Source: SpSt-600 sp042408195 (GTDB lineage: Bacteria; Chloroflexota; Anaerolineae; SpSt-600). From it: DNA of 64,000 nucleotides. The stretch lies in NCBI GenBank assembly GCA_042408195.1, contig JBHOQL010000040.1, forward strand, positions 7,075-71,074, read 5' to 3'. Within the stretch, counting starts at the first letter, position 1, and each line of letters begins with the position of its first letter. Below the pieces are notes generated by a model. That model made no database searches. It saw only the letters and a program-made list of their open reading frames with translations, and had not been told where the DNA came from. Position numbers and translations under genes: made by a program. This document shows positions 40,300 through 49,779 of the stretch, piece by piece.

Positions 40300-42726
40300 G
40301 TGGGTGGGAAACCGTCTGAAACCCTGGAGAAAATACTGAGGCAAGAGGCAAGGCTTGGTTACAAAGACAAGGCTGTACTCGGAGGATTCCGCAAGCTGGC
40401 AGCCACCTGGGGTGATTTAGCCCTAAAGGAGGCAGGTACGGAACAGGAAAGAGCTAGGATCAGGGAAATTGTTGCGTTGCTTTCCCGCTACTCTTCCCTC
40501 TCCTCGCTTGAGGAGAGGAAGGCCCTGCTGGAAAAAATTCACGAACTCCTCACCACCCCAGTTCTCCCCACTTTGAAACCGATTACCACCGCCCCAGTGA
40601 TCCAGCCCAAACCGTTGGAAGAAAAGCCTTTGGAAAAGGAGACCAAATTACCAAAGGGTTTGGGCCTTGATTCCCCCGTTATAAAGCTCAGCGGGGTTGG
40701 CCCCCGCAACGCCGAACGCCTGAAAAAACTGGGGGTCCGGACCATAAGAGACCTCCTTTACCTTTTTCCCAGGCGATATGTGGATTACAGCAACATAAAA
40801 ACCATAAACCGCCTACGCTACGGTGAAGAGGTCACCCTCATAGGGAATGTTTGGGATGTCAGCATTAGGGAGGCCAAAAGCGGCCTTACCGTGGTCTCCT
40901 GCTTGCTGGCCGACGGCACAGGAGTTATTGAAGTAAGCTGGTTCAACCAGCCGCATATTGCTCAGCAACTCAGGCCTGGAAAGCAGATCGTAGTAAGCGG
41001 CCGCGTGGATGAGTTCATGGGTCGGCTCACCATGAGCTCTCCCGAATGGGAACTTCTGGATAAAGAGCTGGTGAGCACCGGGCGCATAGTCCCCATTTAC
41101 CCCCTGACTAAGGGCCTGAGTCCCCGCTGGCTCCGCCGACTCATGCTCAGGGCAACAAAGTACTGGGCGGAAAAAGTCCCGGATCCTCTTCCCGAGAAGA
41201 TAAGGGAGGAGCGAAAACTCCTGCCCCTGGGTTCTGCCCTGGCTCAAATCCACTTCCCCGATAACCAGGAACTCTTGAAAGAAGCACGCCGACGCTTGGC
41301 CTTTGATGAACTACTTCTCCTCCAGCTGGGCGTTATGCGTCAGAAGTTCGCCTGGCGAAGCAATCCAGGGCGTGCTATCAAAGTGGATTACGGTTTTGTG
41401 GAGCAAATAACCTCTTCTCTTCCCTTCGAACTCACAGGAGCTCAGCGCAGGGCTCTTCAGGAGATCCTGAAGGACCTGGCCGATGATAAGCCTATGAGCC
41501 GGCTTCTCCAGGGAGAGGTTGGCTCTGGTAAAACTGTGGTGGCCTTCATTGCCATGCTGGTTACAGTGGCCGCTGGCTACCAAGCGGCTATGATGGCCCC
41601 CACCGAAATCCTTGCCGAGCAACACTATCAGACCATGACCTCCCTCCTGGAGAGAATGGACCTCAAGCACCTCATTTCTCCCAGGATCCGCCTCCTCATT
41701 GGCAGCACAAAACCCTCCGAGAAAAGGCAAATCCAGGAAGAAATAGCCTCTGGCGAAATAGATATTGTTGTAGGAACTCACGCTTTAATCCAAGAGGGAG
41801 TTCAGTTCGCCAACTTAGCTCTAGCCATAATAGACGAACAACACCGCTTCGGGGTGCGCCAGAGAGCATCCCTCCGCCAGAAAGGCTACTTACCCCATGT
41901 CCTAGTCATGAGCGCCACCCCTATTCCAAGAACCCTGGCTCTGACCATTTACGGAGACTTGGATATCTCCATTTTGGATGAAATGCCCCCCGGAAGGCAG
42001 GGGGTAAAAACATACCTTATTACACCCCTGGAACGAGAAAGAGCCTACAGGTTCATCCGTAGCCAGATAGAAAGAGGACGGCAAGCTTTCATAATCTACC
42101 CGGTAATAGAGGAATCCGAAAGTGTGGATGCTCCCTCTGCCGTTGCCGAATACGAGCGCTTAAGAAAGGAGGTTTTTCCGGACCTCAATCTTGGCCTGCT
42201 TCACGGCCGGATGAAAGGCGAAGAGAAGGAAAAAGTTATGGAAGCTTTCCGGCAGGGCGAAATCCAGATCTTGGTTTCCACTGCTGTAGTGGAAGTGGGA
42301 GTAGATATACCCAATGCTACGGTCATGATGGTGGAGGGAGCCCACCGCTTCGGTCTGGCCCAACTTCACCAGTTCCGGGGCAGAGTGGGCAGGGGAAGCG
42401 AGCCAGGTTACTGCATATTAGTGGCCGACTCCGAATCTCCCGAAGCTCTTGAGCGCCTCAAGATTGTAGAGACTATCCAGGATGGTTTCCAACTGGCGGA
42501 GAAGGATCTGGAGATGCGGGGGCCTGGTGAATTTCTGGGGACAAGGCAGAGCGGCCTTCCAGAGCTGAAGCTCGCCCGCCTCACCGACATTAAAATTTTG
42601 ACCGAGGCCAGGGAAGTAGCCATGGAGATACTCCAGGAGGATCCGGAACTCCTAAGGCCTGAGTTCCGCTTGCTCAGGGAGGCAGTTGACAGGCTATGGC
42701 AGCCTGGAGTTGTGGATATAAGCTGA
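40300..42726 (+). CDS. recG: ATP-dependent DNA helicase RecG
   Basis: Monomeric branch-migration helicase that remodels stalled replication forks and Holliday junctions. The 808-residue protein has an N-terminal extension of about 115 residues. The wedge/OB domain (about 125-285) contains SGVGPRNAERLKKLGVRTIRDLLYLFPRRYVDYS. The motor has Walker A GEVGSGKTVVA (about 405), MAPTEILAEQH, DEQHRFGVRQR and MSATPIPRTLALTIYGD; helicase motif VI is QFRGRVGRG. The start is GTG, with GGAAGGAGG upstream inside degV. coaD follows 19 bases later. Confidence 0.96.
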   Translation: MGGKPSETLEKILRQEARLGYKDKAVLGGFRKLAATWGDLALKEAGTEQERARIREIVALLSRYSSLSSLEERKALLEKIHELLTTPVLPTLKPITTAPVIQPKPLEEKPLEKETKLPKGLGLDSPVIKLSGVGPRNAERLKKLGVRTIRDLLYLFPRRYVDYSNIKTINRLRYGEEVTLIGNVWDVSIREAKSGLTVVSCLLADGTGVIEVSWFNQPHIAQQLRPGKQIVVSGRVDEFMGRLTMSSPEWELLDKELVSTGRIVPIYPLTKGLSPRWLRRLMLRATKYWAEKVPDPLPEKIREERKLLPLGSALAQIHFPDNQELLKEARRRLAFDELLLLQLGVMRQKFAWRSNPGRAIKVDYGFVEQITSSLPFELTGAQRRALQEILKDLADDKPMSRLLQGEVGSGKTVVAFIAMLVTVAAGYQAAMMAPTEILAEQHYQTMTSLLERMDLKHLISPRIRLLIGSTKPSEKRQIQEEIASGEIDIVVGTHALIQEGVQFANLALAIIDEQHRFGVRQRASLRQKGYLPHVLVMSATPIPRTLALTIYGDLDISILDEMPPGRQGVKTYLITPLERERAYRFIRSQIERGRQAFIIYPVIEESESVDAPSAVAEYERLRKEVFPDLNLGLLHGRMKGEEKEKVMEAFRQGEIQILVSTAVVEVGVDIPNATVMMVEGAHRFGLAQLHQFRGRVGRGSEPGYCILVADSESPEALERLKIVETIQDGFQLAEKDLEMRGPGEFLGTRQSGLPELKLARLTDIKILTEAREVAMEILQEDPELLRPEFRLLREAVDRLWQPGVVDIS

Positions 42727-42745
42727 GTTCCCGAAGGAGGGAAAC

Positions 42746-43261
42746 ATGACCATTGCTGTTTATCCGGGAACCTTTGACCCTATCCACAATGGCCACATAG
42801 ACATAGCTACCAGGGCTTCAAGGCTCTTCGATAAGCTCATAGTGGCTGTTTACGAAAGGCCTGGGAAGAACGTCCTCTTTTCAGTGGAAGAGCGGGTGAA
42901 TATGGCCCGTAAGGCCTTTGAAGGCAACCCCAAGATAATCGTGGAGAGCTACAATGCTCTTACGGTGGATTTTGCCCGTTCTAAAGGGGCCAAAGTCATA
43001 GTCCGCGGCCTCAGGGTCATTTCTGACTTTGAACTTGAATTTCAGATGGCTCTGATCAACAAAAAACTGGCCCCTGAGATAGAATTCCTGTGCCTCATGA
43101 CCAGCCAGGAGTACGCTTTCCTCAGCTCCAGTGTTGTGAAGGAAATCGCCGCCCTTGGTGGATGCCTAGATTCAATGGTCCCACCCCACGTGAAAGAAGC
43201 GCTCCTGCACAAACTCAAGGAAACCCAAACCGGAATTGCTCTCGTATCGCTGCGGGATTAA
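42746..43261 (+). CDS. coaD: Phosphopantetheine adenylyltransferase
   Basis: Transfers AMP from ATP to 4'-phosphopantetheine in coenzyme A synthesis. The 171-residue hexameric nucleotidyltransferase has GTFDPIHNGHID (8-19), the RGLRVISDFELEFQMALINKKLAPEIEFLCLMTS stretch (about 91-124) and the SSSVVKEIAALGG motif near 128-140. The ATG has GGAGGG upstream. It ends three bases before the coiled-coil gene. Confidence 0.95.
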   Translation: MTIAVYPGTFDPIHNGHIDIATRASRLFDKLIVAVYERPGKNVLFSVEERVNMARKAFEGNPKIIVESYNALTVDFARSKGAKVIVRGLRVISDFELEFQMALINKKLAPEIEFLCLMTSQEYAFLSSSVVKEIAALGGCLDSMVPPHVKEALLHKLKETQTGIALVSLRD

Positions 43262-43264
43262 ACT

Positions 43265-43717
43265 ATGGAATCGCTTTTCCTCATAGACAGATTGGAGAGT
43301 TTTATTCAGAAGGGACTTAAAGTGCCCTTCACTCCTTTCGTGATCCTCAACGAAGATGAGATACTGAGCCTCATAGACAAGCTCCGCCTCTCTCTACCTC
43401 AGGAAATTGAGGAAGCAAAACACATAGCCGAGGAAAGGGATGCTATCCTGAAAAGTGCACAGGAGGAAGCTGAGAAAATCGTGAGCAGGGCCAGGGAAAA
43501 GGCTCTGGAGATACTGAGCGAACACGAGATCGTGAAGAGGGCGGAAAGCAGGGCTAAAACTATTGAAGAAAAAGCTCTCAAAAGGGCACAGGAACTCACC
43601 CAGAGCGCTGACCAGTACGCTTTGGAGGTCCTCCAGGACCTTGAAACCCGGCTCCTGGCGTTGCTGAAGGAAATCCAGAATGGAATAAAAGAGCTCAAGG
43701 GCAAGGAACAGCGGTAG
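43265..43717 (+). CDS. Coiled-coil protein resembling ATPase subunit b/E
   Basis: I cannot name this 150-residue protein with certainty. After an N-terminal region with VPFTPFVILNEDEILSLID, residues about 45-145 form a long charged coiled coil rich in Ala, Glu, Arg and Lys (AKHIAEERDAILKSAQEEAEKIVSRAREKALEI). This resembles the stalk subunits of ATP synthases, but no other ATPase gene is nearby. It has no signal or membrane helix. It follows coaD by three bases and is the last gene of the transcript. Confidence 0.65.
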   Translation: MESLFLIDRLESFIQKGLKVPFTPFVILNEDEILSLIDKLRLSLPQEIEEAKHIAEERDAILKSAQEEAEKIVSRAREKALEILSEHEIVKRAESRAKTIEEKALKRAQELTQSADQYALEVLQDLETRLLALLKEIQNGIKELKGKEQR

Positions 43718-43744
43718 CAGAGGATCGGCTCTTTTTCGCTTGGC

Positions 43745-44692
43745 TCAGTTGATCCTCTTCTTGAAAATGAACAAATCAGCAGGACAGGTAGGAGGAATAA
43801 GGGCCTTTAAGGCCAGAGGCTTGACTTCTATTTGCACCGGGGTTTTGCCTATCGGTTCGCCGTCCACTTGAATGGAAAAAGGCCGCGCCGTTTCCACAAT
43901 AAGGCGAGCTACCCGTTTCATTTCAACCAGAGGATCGCTCACATGCTTGCCAGAAAATACAGAGTAAACGTGGTGGATAAACTGAGGGAACCGGTAACCC
44001 TTGAAAATACAGAGATCCAGCAGCCCATCATTAAGCCGGGCATACGGTGCTACTTCTATTAACCCTCCGTAAAGGCGGACATTGCTCGCAATAGCCAGGA
44101 TGATCCTACGCTTTAAAATCCTCCCGTTTATTCGGAAGACGGTCCTTGTCCCCAGGAAAGTTATGGCTGTTATCACCCCCGCTATTACGAAGGCCATGGC
44201 TCCGAACTTCCTCTTCACTGCAGGGTGAGATTCCACTTCTTCGGCAACGAGGGCATCTATACCTATGCCGCACCAGAGCAGGAAGTGGCGACCATTGGCC
44301 AAGCCTACGTCCACGGAGGTCACGGAGGATTCCAGTAATATCTCCGCCGCTCTGCACGCATCGGGCAAACTGAGGAAAAGGTTAGCAGAGGTTAACCCCA
44401 ATTGCCTGGCCCATACATTACCAGTGCCGAGAGGTAAAACGCCGAGAGCTGTTTCTGTTCCCACAATACCGTTAACTACTCCGTTAACAGTGCCATCGCC
44501 CCCCGCAGCTATGACTGCATCATAGCGGAGGGAAGCAGCCTCCTTCGCAAGGGAATAAACCTCATCGCTGCTTTCCGTTTCCACTATTTCCACCTTCCAC
44601 CCACCCTTTCCAAGGACTGCGGCCGCTTTGGTCAGAGCCCCCCAGTTGCGGCGAGGGCCTGCAGCAGGGTTGAAGATTATAAGCCCCCTCAT
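43745..44692 (-). CDS. Diacylglycerol/lipid kinase family protein
   Basis: The 315-residue protein is a DAGK-catalytic-domain lipid kinase. Signatures are IFNPAAGPRRNWG (N-terminal), AGGDGTVNGVVNGIVG (about 63-78) and LPLGTGNVWARQLGL (about 86-100), with beta-sandwich residues such as IVETARPFSIQVDGEPIGKTPVQIEV near the end. Family members phosphorylate diacylglycerol, undecaprenol-like lipids or sphingosine-like lipids; the substrate here is open. Its start overlaps the upstream P-loop kinase gene by four bases. Confidence 0.9.
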   Translation of the reverse strand: MRGLIIFNPAAGPRRNWGALTKAAAVLGKGGWKVEIVETESSDEVYSLAKEAASLRYDAVIAAGGDGTVNGVVNGIVGTETALGVLPLGTGNVWARQLGLTSANLFLSLPDACRAAEILLESSVTSVDVGLANGRHFLLWCGIGIDALVAEEVESHPAVKRKFGAMAFVIAGVITAITFLGTRTVFRINGRILKRRIILAIASNVRLYGGLIEVAPYARLNDGLLDLCIFKGYRFPQFIHHVYSVFSGKHVSDPLVEMKRVARLIVETARPFSIQVDGEPIGKTPVQIEVKPLALKALIPPTCPADLFIFKKRIN

Positions 44693-45309
44693 CGCTGTAA
44701 CACTCGCAGAATTTTCTGGATTTCTTCTTCCAGATCCTTGCTGGTATCCACTACAATGTGGGGTCTGCTAATAGGCTGCTGGTAGTGCTTCATCCGCCAA
44801 TAGACACACCAATCAGCATCGGAAAGGTCATGATTGTCTCTGGCTGTGTGGCGCTTTTCCAGCCTTGCCCGCACTACTTCTTCTGGCGCTACCGTCTGGA
44901 CTATAACCAATCTTGCGTTGTTCCTTTCGGCCAGACGGTAGATGTATTCCCGGTGGACTTCCGAAAGGTTTGTGGCATCAAAGATAACCCTCAGCCCTTT
45001 CTTCAAGAGTCTGTCAATCAGGATATGGCATACCCTGTGGACAAGAGCGCTCTCCCGCGGAGAGTAGGTGGGGGGATTGAACAAAGTCTTCCGGACGAAA
45101 TCCGACTCCACCACTACGAAAGGGACCCTCTCGCACAACTTTCTGGCCAAGTAAGATTTCCCTGTGCCTGGCAAACCCGAAAGCATTACCAAAACGGGAT
45201 AAGCAGTAATATCGGAGGTGTTAGCAAGTTTACTCTCTATCGTAGCTACTGCTTCTTCCAAGTTTATGGAACGCTCAGGTTTGGGCCTTTCCCTCTCCAT
45301 ACTCCACAC
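44689..45309 (-). CDS. P-loop kinase-like ATPase (AAA_33 / zeta-toxin-like fold)
   Basis: The 206-residue protein has Walker A LSGLPGTGKSYLARKL (about 47-62), ESDFVRK after the second strand, VIFDATNLSEVHREYIYRLA near 110 (acid-base and switch regions of nucleoside/polynucleotide-kinase-like proteins) and RLEKRHTARDNHDLSDADW near 150. The family includes small-molecule and RNA kinases such as the AAA_33 group; zeta toxins are distant relatives. No antitoxin is seen. It lies six bases after the histidine kinase and overlaps the lipid kinase. Confidence 0.78.
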   Translation of the reverse strand: MWSMERERPKPERSINLEEAVATIESKLANTSDITAYPVLVMLSGLPGTGKSYLARKLCERVPFVVVESDFVRKTLFNPPTYSPRESALVHRVCHILIDRLLKKGLRVIFDATNLSEVHREYIYRLAERNNARLVIVQTVAPEEVVRARLEKRHTARDNHDLSDADWCVYWRMKHYQQPISRPHIVVDTSKDLEEEIQKILRVLQR

Positions 45310-45315
45310 TCCTGG

Positions 45316-46851
45316 CTAATTTGGTGCAGAGCTTCTGGGTATAGGAGCTTCTATCAGGGCGCGAGTTCCCGTGCCTCCGTCCCTGCGCTCTATTGTAAAG
45401 GAACCCTTCAAATCTTCCTCAACAAGAGTGCGGACTATCTGAAGGCCAAGGGTTTGCTTCGACTCCGGCTCGCTGAAGCCTATTCCATCATCGATTATTT
45501 CAATGGAAAACCGCTTCCCGGCCTGCACAACCGTAACGGATACAGTACCGCGTTCTTTTCCGATGAAGGCGTGCTCCAAAGCGTTCTGAAGTAGTTCGCT
45601 CACTGCTAAAGCGAGGGCAGTAGCAGGGCGAGCGGGGAGGAAGAAGGTCTGGCCCTGAACCTTCACCGCTATTTCCCTGCCAGGGACTTTCATGTTTTCA
45701 GCCAGGAGGGCACTGAGCTTCTCCAAAAGAGCAAGGATATCTACCTGGTGGAACCCCTTACTTGAGAGTAAGTCATGGACGGTAGCAATGCTCATGATTC
45801 TATTTATAGCCTCCTGTAAAGAACGGCTTGCAGACCTGTTTTTTTCCTCGGCCATCTGCATCCTTAAAAGCATTGCTATGGTCTGGAGGTTGTTCTTGAT
45901 GCGGTGATGCATTTCCCTTATCACTGTCATCCCGGTAACGAGAGTAGCGTTCTCGATAGCAAGGGCTATCTGGTTTGCCAGAGTTGAAAGGAATCTGACT
46001 TCTTCCCGGGTGAAGTTTCGAGGTTTTTCGGTGTAGCAGCTCAGCACCCCCCTAATTTGTTCCCTAAGGATAAGAGGAACAGCCAGAATGGAGGGAGTTC
46101 CGGATAATACCAGGGGCTCACCGCTTGAGGCAACCATTTCGAGGCCGGGGAGGACCCTGGCCGGACCATAGGAGGCCCGTGTGGAGAGCTCACCCCCTTC
46201 ATCCAGGATGAGGAGAGAAGAACCATCGGCCTTTATCATCCTGGCTGCCATTTCCACCACCAGCCTGAGCACATCGTCAAGGTAAAGAGGCGAAACAATC
46301 GTCTTGCTGACTTCAGCCAGAGCCGAGAGCTCTTCCAGCTGACGCTGCATGCTATCGTAAAGCATGGCCTTCTCAATGGCTCCGGCGGCCAGATCGGCTG
46401 CCAGACTGAGGAGTTCAATCTCTTCTTCAGTGTAATCGTGATAGGAGGAGGTCTGAACGTTTATTGCCCCTATGACTCTGCCCTGGATTGAGAGGGGGAC
46501 TGCCATCAGGGATTTGAATTGCCACTCCTCTGTTTCAGGCAGATACTTGAAGCGAGGGTCCGCAGCAGCATCTCTCACTGCCACCGGAACCCCGTGGAGG
46601 GCAGCCCACCCCGTTAGACCTTCGCCGAGGCGGAGTTTCGCTTTGCCTATAGCCTGGGGAGCAAGCCCTGTCGATGCTCTCAGCACCAAATATTCCCCTG
46701 ATTTGTCCAGAAGGTAAATGGAACAAGAATCTACCTTTAGGACCTCAGCCGTGGTGCTGGTTATTAGCTGCAGGGTTGTAGCCAGGTCCATGGCCGAATT
46801 TATGGCGTTGGTTATCCGCCTTATAGCCGAGACAAGGGCTTCTTTTTCCAC
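45316..46851 (-). CDS. Soluble two-GAF histidine kinase (HisKA_2 type)
   Basis: About 511 residues with two GAF domains (about 25-165 and 190-305), a HisKA_2 dimerisation segment with the phosphoacceptor motif EMHHRIKNNLQ near 318-327, and an HATPase domain with LQNALEHAF (N box) and IIDDGIGF (G1 box). This resembles mycobacterial PdtaS and EutW-type kinases, which signal through ANTAR or CheY-like regulators. No response regulator is adjacent. There is no membrane segment. The start is uncertain: the GTG at 46851 has GGGG upstream, while the TTG at 46863 would be nearly leaderless given the -10 at 46868. Confidence 0.85.
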   Translation of the reverse strand: MEKEALVSAIRRITNAINSAMDLATTLQLITSTTAEVLKVDSCSIYLLDKSGEYLVLRASTGLAPQAIGKAKLRLGEGLTGWAALHGVPVAVRDAAADPRFKYLPETEEWQFKSLMAVPLSIQGRVIGAINVQTSSYHDYTEEEIELLSLAADLAAGAIEKAMLYDSMQRQLEELSALAEVSKTIVSPLYLDDVLRLVVEMAARMIKADGSSLLILDEGGELSTRASYGPARVLPGLEMVASSGEPLVLSGTPSILAVPLILREQIRGVLSCYTEKPRNFTREEVRFLSTLANQIALAIENATLVTGMTVIREMHHRIKNNLQTIAMLLRMQMAEEKNRSASRSLQEAINRIMSIATVHDLLSSKGFHQVDILALLEKLSALLAENMKVPGREIAVKVQGQTFFLPARPATALALAVSELLQNALEHAFIGKERGTVSVTVVQAGKRFSIEIIDDGIGFSEPESKQTLGLQIVRTLVEEDLKGSFTIERRDGGTGTRALIEAPIPRSSAPN

Positions 46852-46867
46852 AATTTTCCCCAACGTT

Positions 46868-46896
46868 ATTATAAAACAGGCATAGGAAAAGGGGAA
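46868..46896 (-). promoter_or_regulatory. Weak promoter of the histidine kinase gene
   Basis: On the minus strand there is a perfect TATAAT (46868-46873) with TTCCCC 17 bases upstream (46891-46896). The -35 is poor. Transcription would begin almost at the TTG, arguing for the GTG start or a leaderless mRNA. Confidence 0.45.
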
Positions 46897-47201
46897 AACA
46901 TTTCTCTCTGCCCGTTGCTAGTGCTTGGACTGCGCAGGCCACGAACGCTCTAAAAACAGTGCATCCAACTGCGTTTGAATAGCCCTCCCTTGTCCACCTA
47001 TTTTGTCCACTTCAAGAATTTCAGGATGGCCGCTGCGGCACAGGCTTCCCAGTCCGTTCCAAATTTAACCACCCACGACGGCTCTGGGCTTGACATGGCT
47101 TAAAGGCTTACCCCTAAAGAGGTTGTGAAATAGGTTTCTCAAATGCCCCCTCACCACGTGCATTCCAGCGAAGCTGAATGAACGCTCGAGAGCTGGCCCC
47201 C

Positions 47202-47230
47202 TTCCCCCCAACGAATTATTGGGGTATAAT
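47202..47230 (+). promoter_or_regulatory. Promoter of adenylate cyclase-truD with an internal palindrome
   Basis: A perfect TATAAT (47225-47230) has TTCCCC 17 bases upstream. The palindrome CCCCAA-N7-TTGGGG (47206-47224) fills the spacer and abuts the -10, a position where a bound repressor or activator would act. Only 18 bases separate the -10 from the ATG. Confidence 0.5.
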
Positions 47231-47248
47231 TAGCCGAAGGAGGAAACT

Positions 47249-48592
47249 ATGCAGCCCTTCGAGGAACTTCTAAGCGAGATAGAGAACCTGCAGCGTGAAA
47301 TCCGCGAACTGCAGAAAAGGCTGATCAAACCGGGCGAGCTCAATCTACCAGAACTTAGGAAAAGCTTGGCCAGTTTCTCAGAAATGGCCTGGAAACTCAA
47401 GATACTGGAAGGCTCATCGGAACGTCTACTGGTTTTAGCCAGGGAACTGCAAGCTTCTTTCAGTGACTATGTCCTTAGCGCTTCCCTTTTTTCCCACCTC
47501 CATACCCTCACTCGAAGCCTTTTTTCATCGCTTGAAGTTCCCATCGCGGACGTAACGGCCGAAACTCTGCAGAAAGCCCTGAATGCCAGGGCGATATGTG
47601 CCCTTTTTCCGGTCTCTGGGCCAAAGAAATTCAAGCAAGAGCAATGGCTCGGAGATGTTTCCCTTGAAGAGAATAACCAGGAGTTCAGAGAAGCCCTAAG
47701 AGGCTCCAAGACAATTCCGGCTGCGAAAGGCTTTATAACCCCCCTTAAGGGGTTGAAAGGTCCAAAAGGGTTACTTTACATAGAAACTGAAAGCCGTGGG
47801 CCTCAGGAATTGGCTTTCGCTGAAACCGTAGCTTCTTTAGTTGGGCTCTTCTTGGAGATAAAGGAACTGGCTGGAGAACTGGAAAGGACTCTCTATGACC
47901 TGGCCAAGCTTCAAGCCATAAAGGAGCAAGAAGAGTTGGAGAAGGATTACATAAGGGCCCTGTTCAGCCGTTTCGTTTCCCCCCAAGTGGTGGAAAAACT
48001 GGCCTCTGATCCTTCCATCCTCCGGCTGGGGGGAGTGAGGCAGGAGATAACTATCCTCTTCGCCGACATCCGAGGGTTCACAGCTCTCAGCGAGAAACTT
48101 CCTCCCGAAGACCTGGTAAAAACACTGAATCAGTATCTATCCATCGCAGCCAATGCCATCCTGGAAGAAGAAGGAACCCTGGACAAATTCCTGGGGGACG
48201 CCGTTATGGCTTTCTTCAATGCGCCGTTTCCCCAAGAACAGCACGTATTAAAGGGTGCTAGGGCTGCCTTGAGGATAAAGAAGAGATTGGAAGAACTCCA
48301 TGCCCGAAATGAACTCCCTCTCAAACTCTACTTCGGCATAGGGTTGAACGTTGGCGAGGCGGTTATCGGTAATATAGGAACATCTATGCAGATGAACTAT
48401 ACAGCGATCGGGGATTGTGTGAACGTTGCCAAGAGGTTGCAGGAAATGGCCAGGCCTGGTCAGATACTCATAAGCGCTGCCGTCTACGAACGGATAAAAG
48501 ATAAAGCCCTCGTCCGTACCCTCCCGCCTACTTCAATCCCGGGGAAATCCTACCGCGAACACATTTACGAACTCTTGGACCTTATGGAATGA
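47249..48592 (+). CDS. Class III adenylate cyclase, soluble
   Basis: The 447-residue protein begins with a coiled coil (about 1-60). A poorly conserved GAF-like sensor region follows (about 80-215), then a short helix leading into a cyclase homology domain (about 265-440). The metal-binding aspartates are in LFADIRGFTALSE and KFLGDAVMAFF. The DKFLGD Lys and the Asp of TAIGDCVNVAKRL are the adenine-selecting residues, and the Asn and Arg of the latter are the transition-state pair, so ATP is the likely substrate. No membrane segment is present. GGAGG lies just before the ATG. The stop overlaps truD. Confidence 0.9.
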   Translation: MQPFEELLSEIENLQREIRELQKRLIKPGELNLPELRKSLASFSEMAWKLKILEGSSERLLVLARELQASFSDYVLSASLFSHLHTLTRSLFSSLEVPIADVTAETLQKALNARAICALFPVSGPKKFKQEQWLGDVSLEENNQEFREALRGSKTIPAAKGFITPLKGLKGPKGLLYIETESRGPQELAFAETVASLVGLFLEIKELAGELERTLYDLAKLQAIKEQEELEKDYIRALFSRFVSPQVVEKLASDPSILRLGGVRQEITILFADIRGFTALSEKLPPEDLVKTLNQYLSIAANAILEEEGTLDKFLGDAVMAFFNAPFPQEQHVLKGARAALRIKKRLEELHARNELPLKLYFGIGLNVGEAVIGNIGTSMQMNYTAIGDCVNVAKRLQEMARPGQILISAAVYERIKDKALVRTLPPTSIPGKSYREHIYELLDLME

Positions 48593-49779
48593 GGATGATT
48601 TTCAAAACTCGCCCCGAAGATTTTATAGTAAAAGAAAACCTTCGCATTAAACCTCAGCCTTCAGGTCCATATGCCCTCTACCAGGTGACCAAAAGAGGGA
48701 TTTCCACCCTTCAGGTTCACGTTCGCCTAGCTTCGGCTTTGGGAGTAAAGCCTTCGGCAATTGTTTTCCCTGGGTTGAAAGACCGAAAGGCTATAGCGAG
48801 CCAGTTTTTCTCTCTGAAGGGAAAGGGACCGGATGAACTAAAGGGGCCGGGTTTTTCGGCTAAGCTGGTTGGTTTTTTCCACCGCCATCTGAGCCCAGAA
48901 GACATTCAGTCCAACGAATTCACCCTCACCCTCAGGCTAATACCGCCCGATACAGAGCTCGCCCTTGAAAAAGCTGTGGCCGAAATACAGAAGGATGGTC
49001 TTCCCAATTACTTTGACCGCCAGCGCTTCGCCTCCATAAGCCCCGATGGAGAATTTCCGGGAAAGAAAATCTTGCAGCGGGATCCTGAAGGTGCCCTTAG
49101 GCTTTACTTGACGGCTCCTTCCCCTCTGGATCCGCCCTCCTACCGGGCTTTCAAGGATAAAGCCCGGGAACTCTGGGGTCAGTGGGATGCCCTTTTGAAT
49201 GAAGCTCCATCTCCTTCAAACCTCCGGAGCGTCCTGACCTTCCTGAAGGACCATCCCACAGATTTCCGAAAAGCTCTCAACCTCGTAACTCCGAGGATTT
49301 TGACCCTCTTCTTATCTTCTTACCAGAGCTGGCTCTGGAACAAGTTGGCCGGAAGGTTCATACGGGAAAAACTTGAAGAGAATGAAGTTCCCTTTTCGGA
49401 GCTGGAGATAGTGGGAGAAAGCCTCCCCTTTTACACGTATCTGCCAGAGAGGCTGAAGGAAGAACTTGCGGGAATTATACTGCCCTTTTTCCACCACAGA
49501 GCGAGCTTTGAAAATCCGGCGATTTCCCGCATAGCTCGGGAAATCCTGGAGGAGGAAGGACTTGGGCTAAGGGATTTCAAGGCGCGCATCCTTGATAAAG
49601 CTTACCTGAGCCGGGGCGGAAGGAGCCTATTGCTCTTTCCCCAGATTTTGAGCTACAAAATCGACAAAGATGAACTTAATCCAGGGGCCATTAAAATGGA
49701 CCTGAAGATGCTCCTTCCGCCCGGCACCTATGCTACTTTAGTGGTAAAAGCGTTGGCTCTGAGGTTTATGGGTCAGTAA
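48589..49779 (+). CDS. truD: tRNA pseudouridine-13 synthase TruD
   Basis: TruD makes pseudouridine 13 in tRNA-Glu and other tRNAs. The 396-residue protein opens FKTRPEDFIVKE. It has the catalytic GLKDRKA motif (62-68, nucleophile Asp65), SNEFTLTLR, PNYFDRQRF near 138, the SYQSWLWNKL helix near 243 and a normal insertion domain between. The start shares an ATGA with the cyclase stop, so translation is probably coupled. The 3' end overlaps the convergent apt gene by seven bases. A role for the cyclase in RNA modification is not implied. Confidence 0.93.
   Translation: MRMIFKTRPEDFIVKENLRIKPQPSGPYALYQVTKRGISTLQVHVRLASALGVKPSAIVFPGLKDRKAIASQFFSLKGKGPDELKGPGFSAKLVGFFHRHLSPEDIQSNEFTLTLRLIPPDTELALEKAVAEIQKDGLPNYFDRQRFASISPDGEFPGKKILQRDPEGALRLYLTAPSPLDPPSYRAFKDKARELWGQWDALLNEAPSPSNLRSVLTFLKDHPTDFRKALNLVTPRILTLFLSSYQSWLWNKLAGRFIREKLEENEVPFSELEIVGESLPFYTYLPERLKEELAGIILPFFHHRASFENPAISRIAREILEEEGLGLRDFKARILDKAYLSRGGRSLLLFPQILSYKIDKDELNPGAIKMDLKMLLPPGTYATLVVKALALRFMGQ

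Larger units (their letters stand above)
46864..47248. other. Intergenic region between the histidine kinase and adenylate cyclase
   Basis: 385 bases with no gene or RNA that I can support. The left end carries a weak minus-strand promoter and the right end a plus-strand promoter. TTGTCCAC appears close to a second TTGTCCACTT near 47000, a short direct repeat. No tRNA-like fold or strong terminator was found. Confidence 0.5.

Noticed and set aside
43719..43758. AGAGGATC and GATCCTCT as a bidirectional terminator between convergent genes
   Set aside because: The loop is 24 bases, the 3' arm is inside the lipid kinase coding region, and no T-run follows.
46864..47248. tRNA or small RNA in the intergenic region
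   Set aside because: I found no cloverleaf or T-arm consensus, and no strong terminator hairpin.
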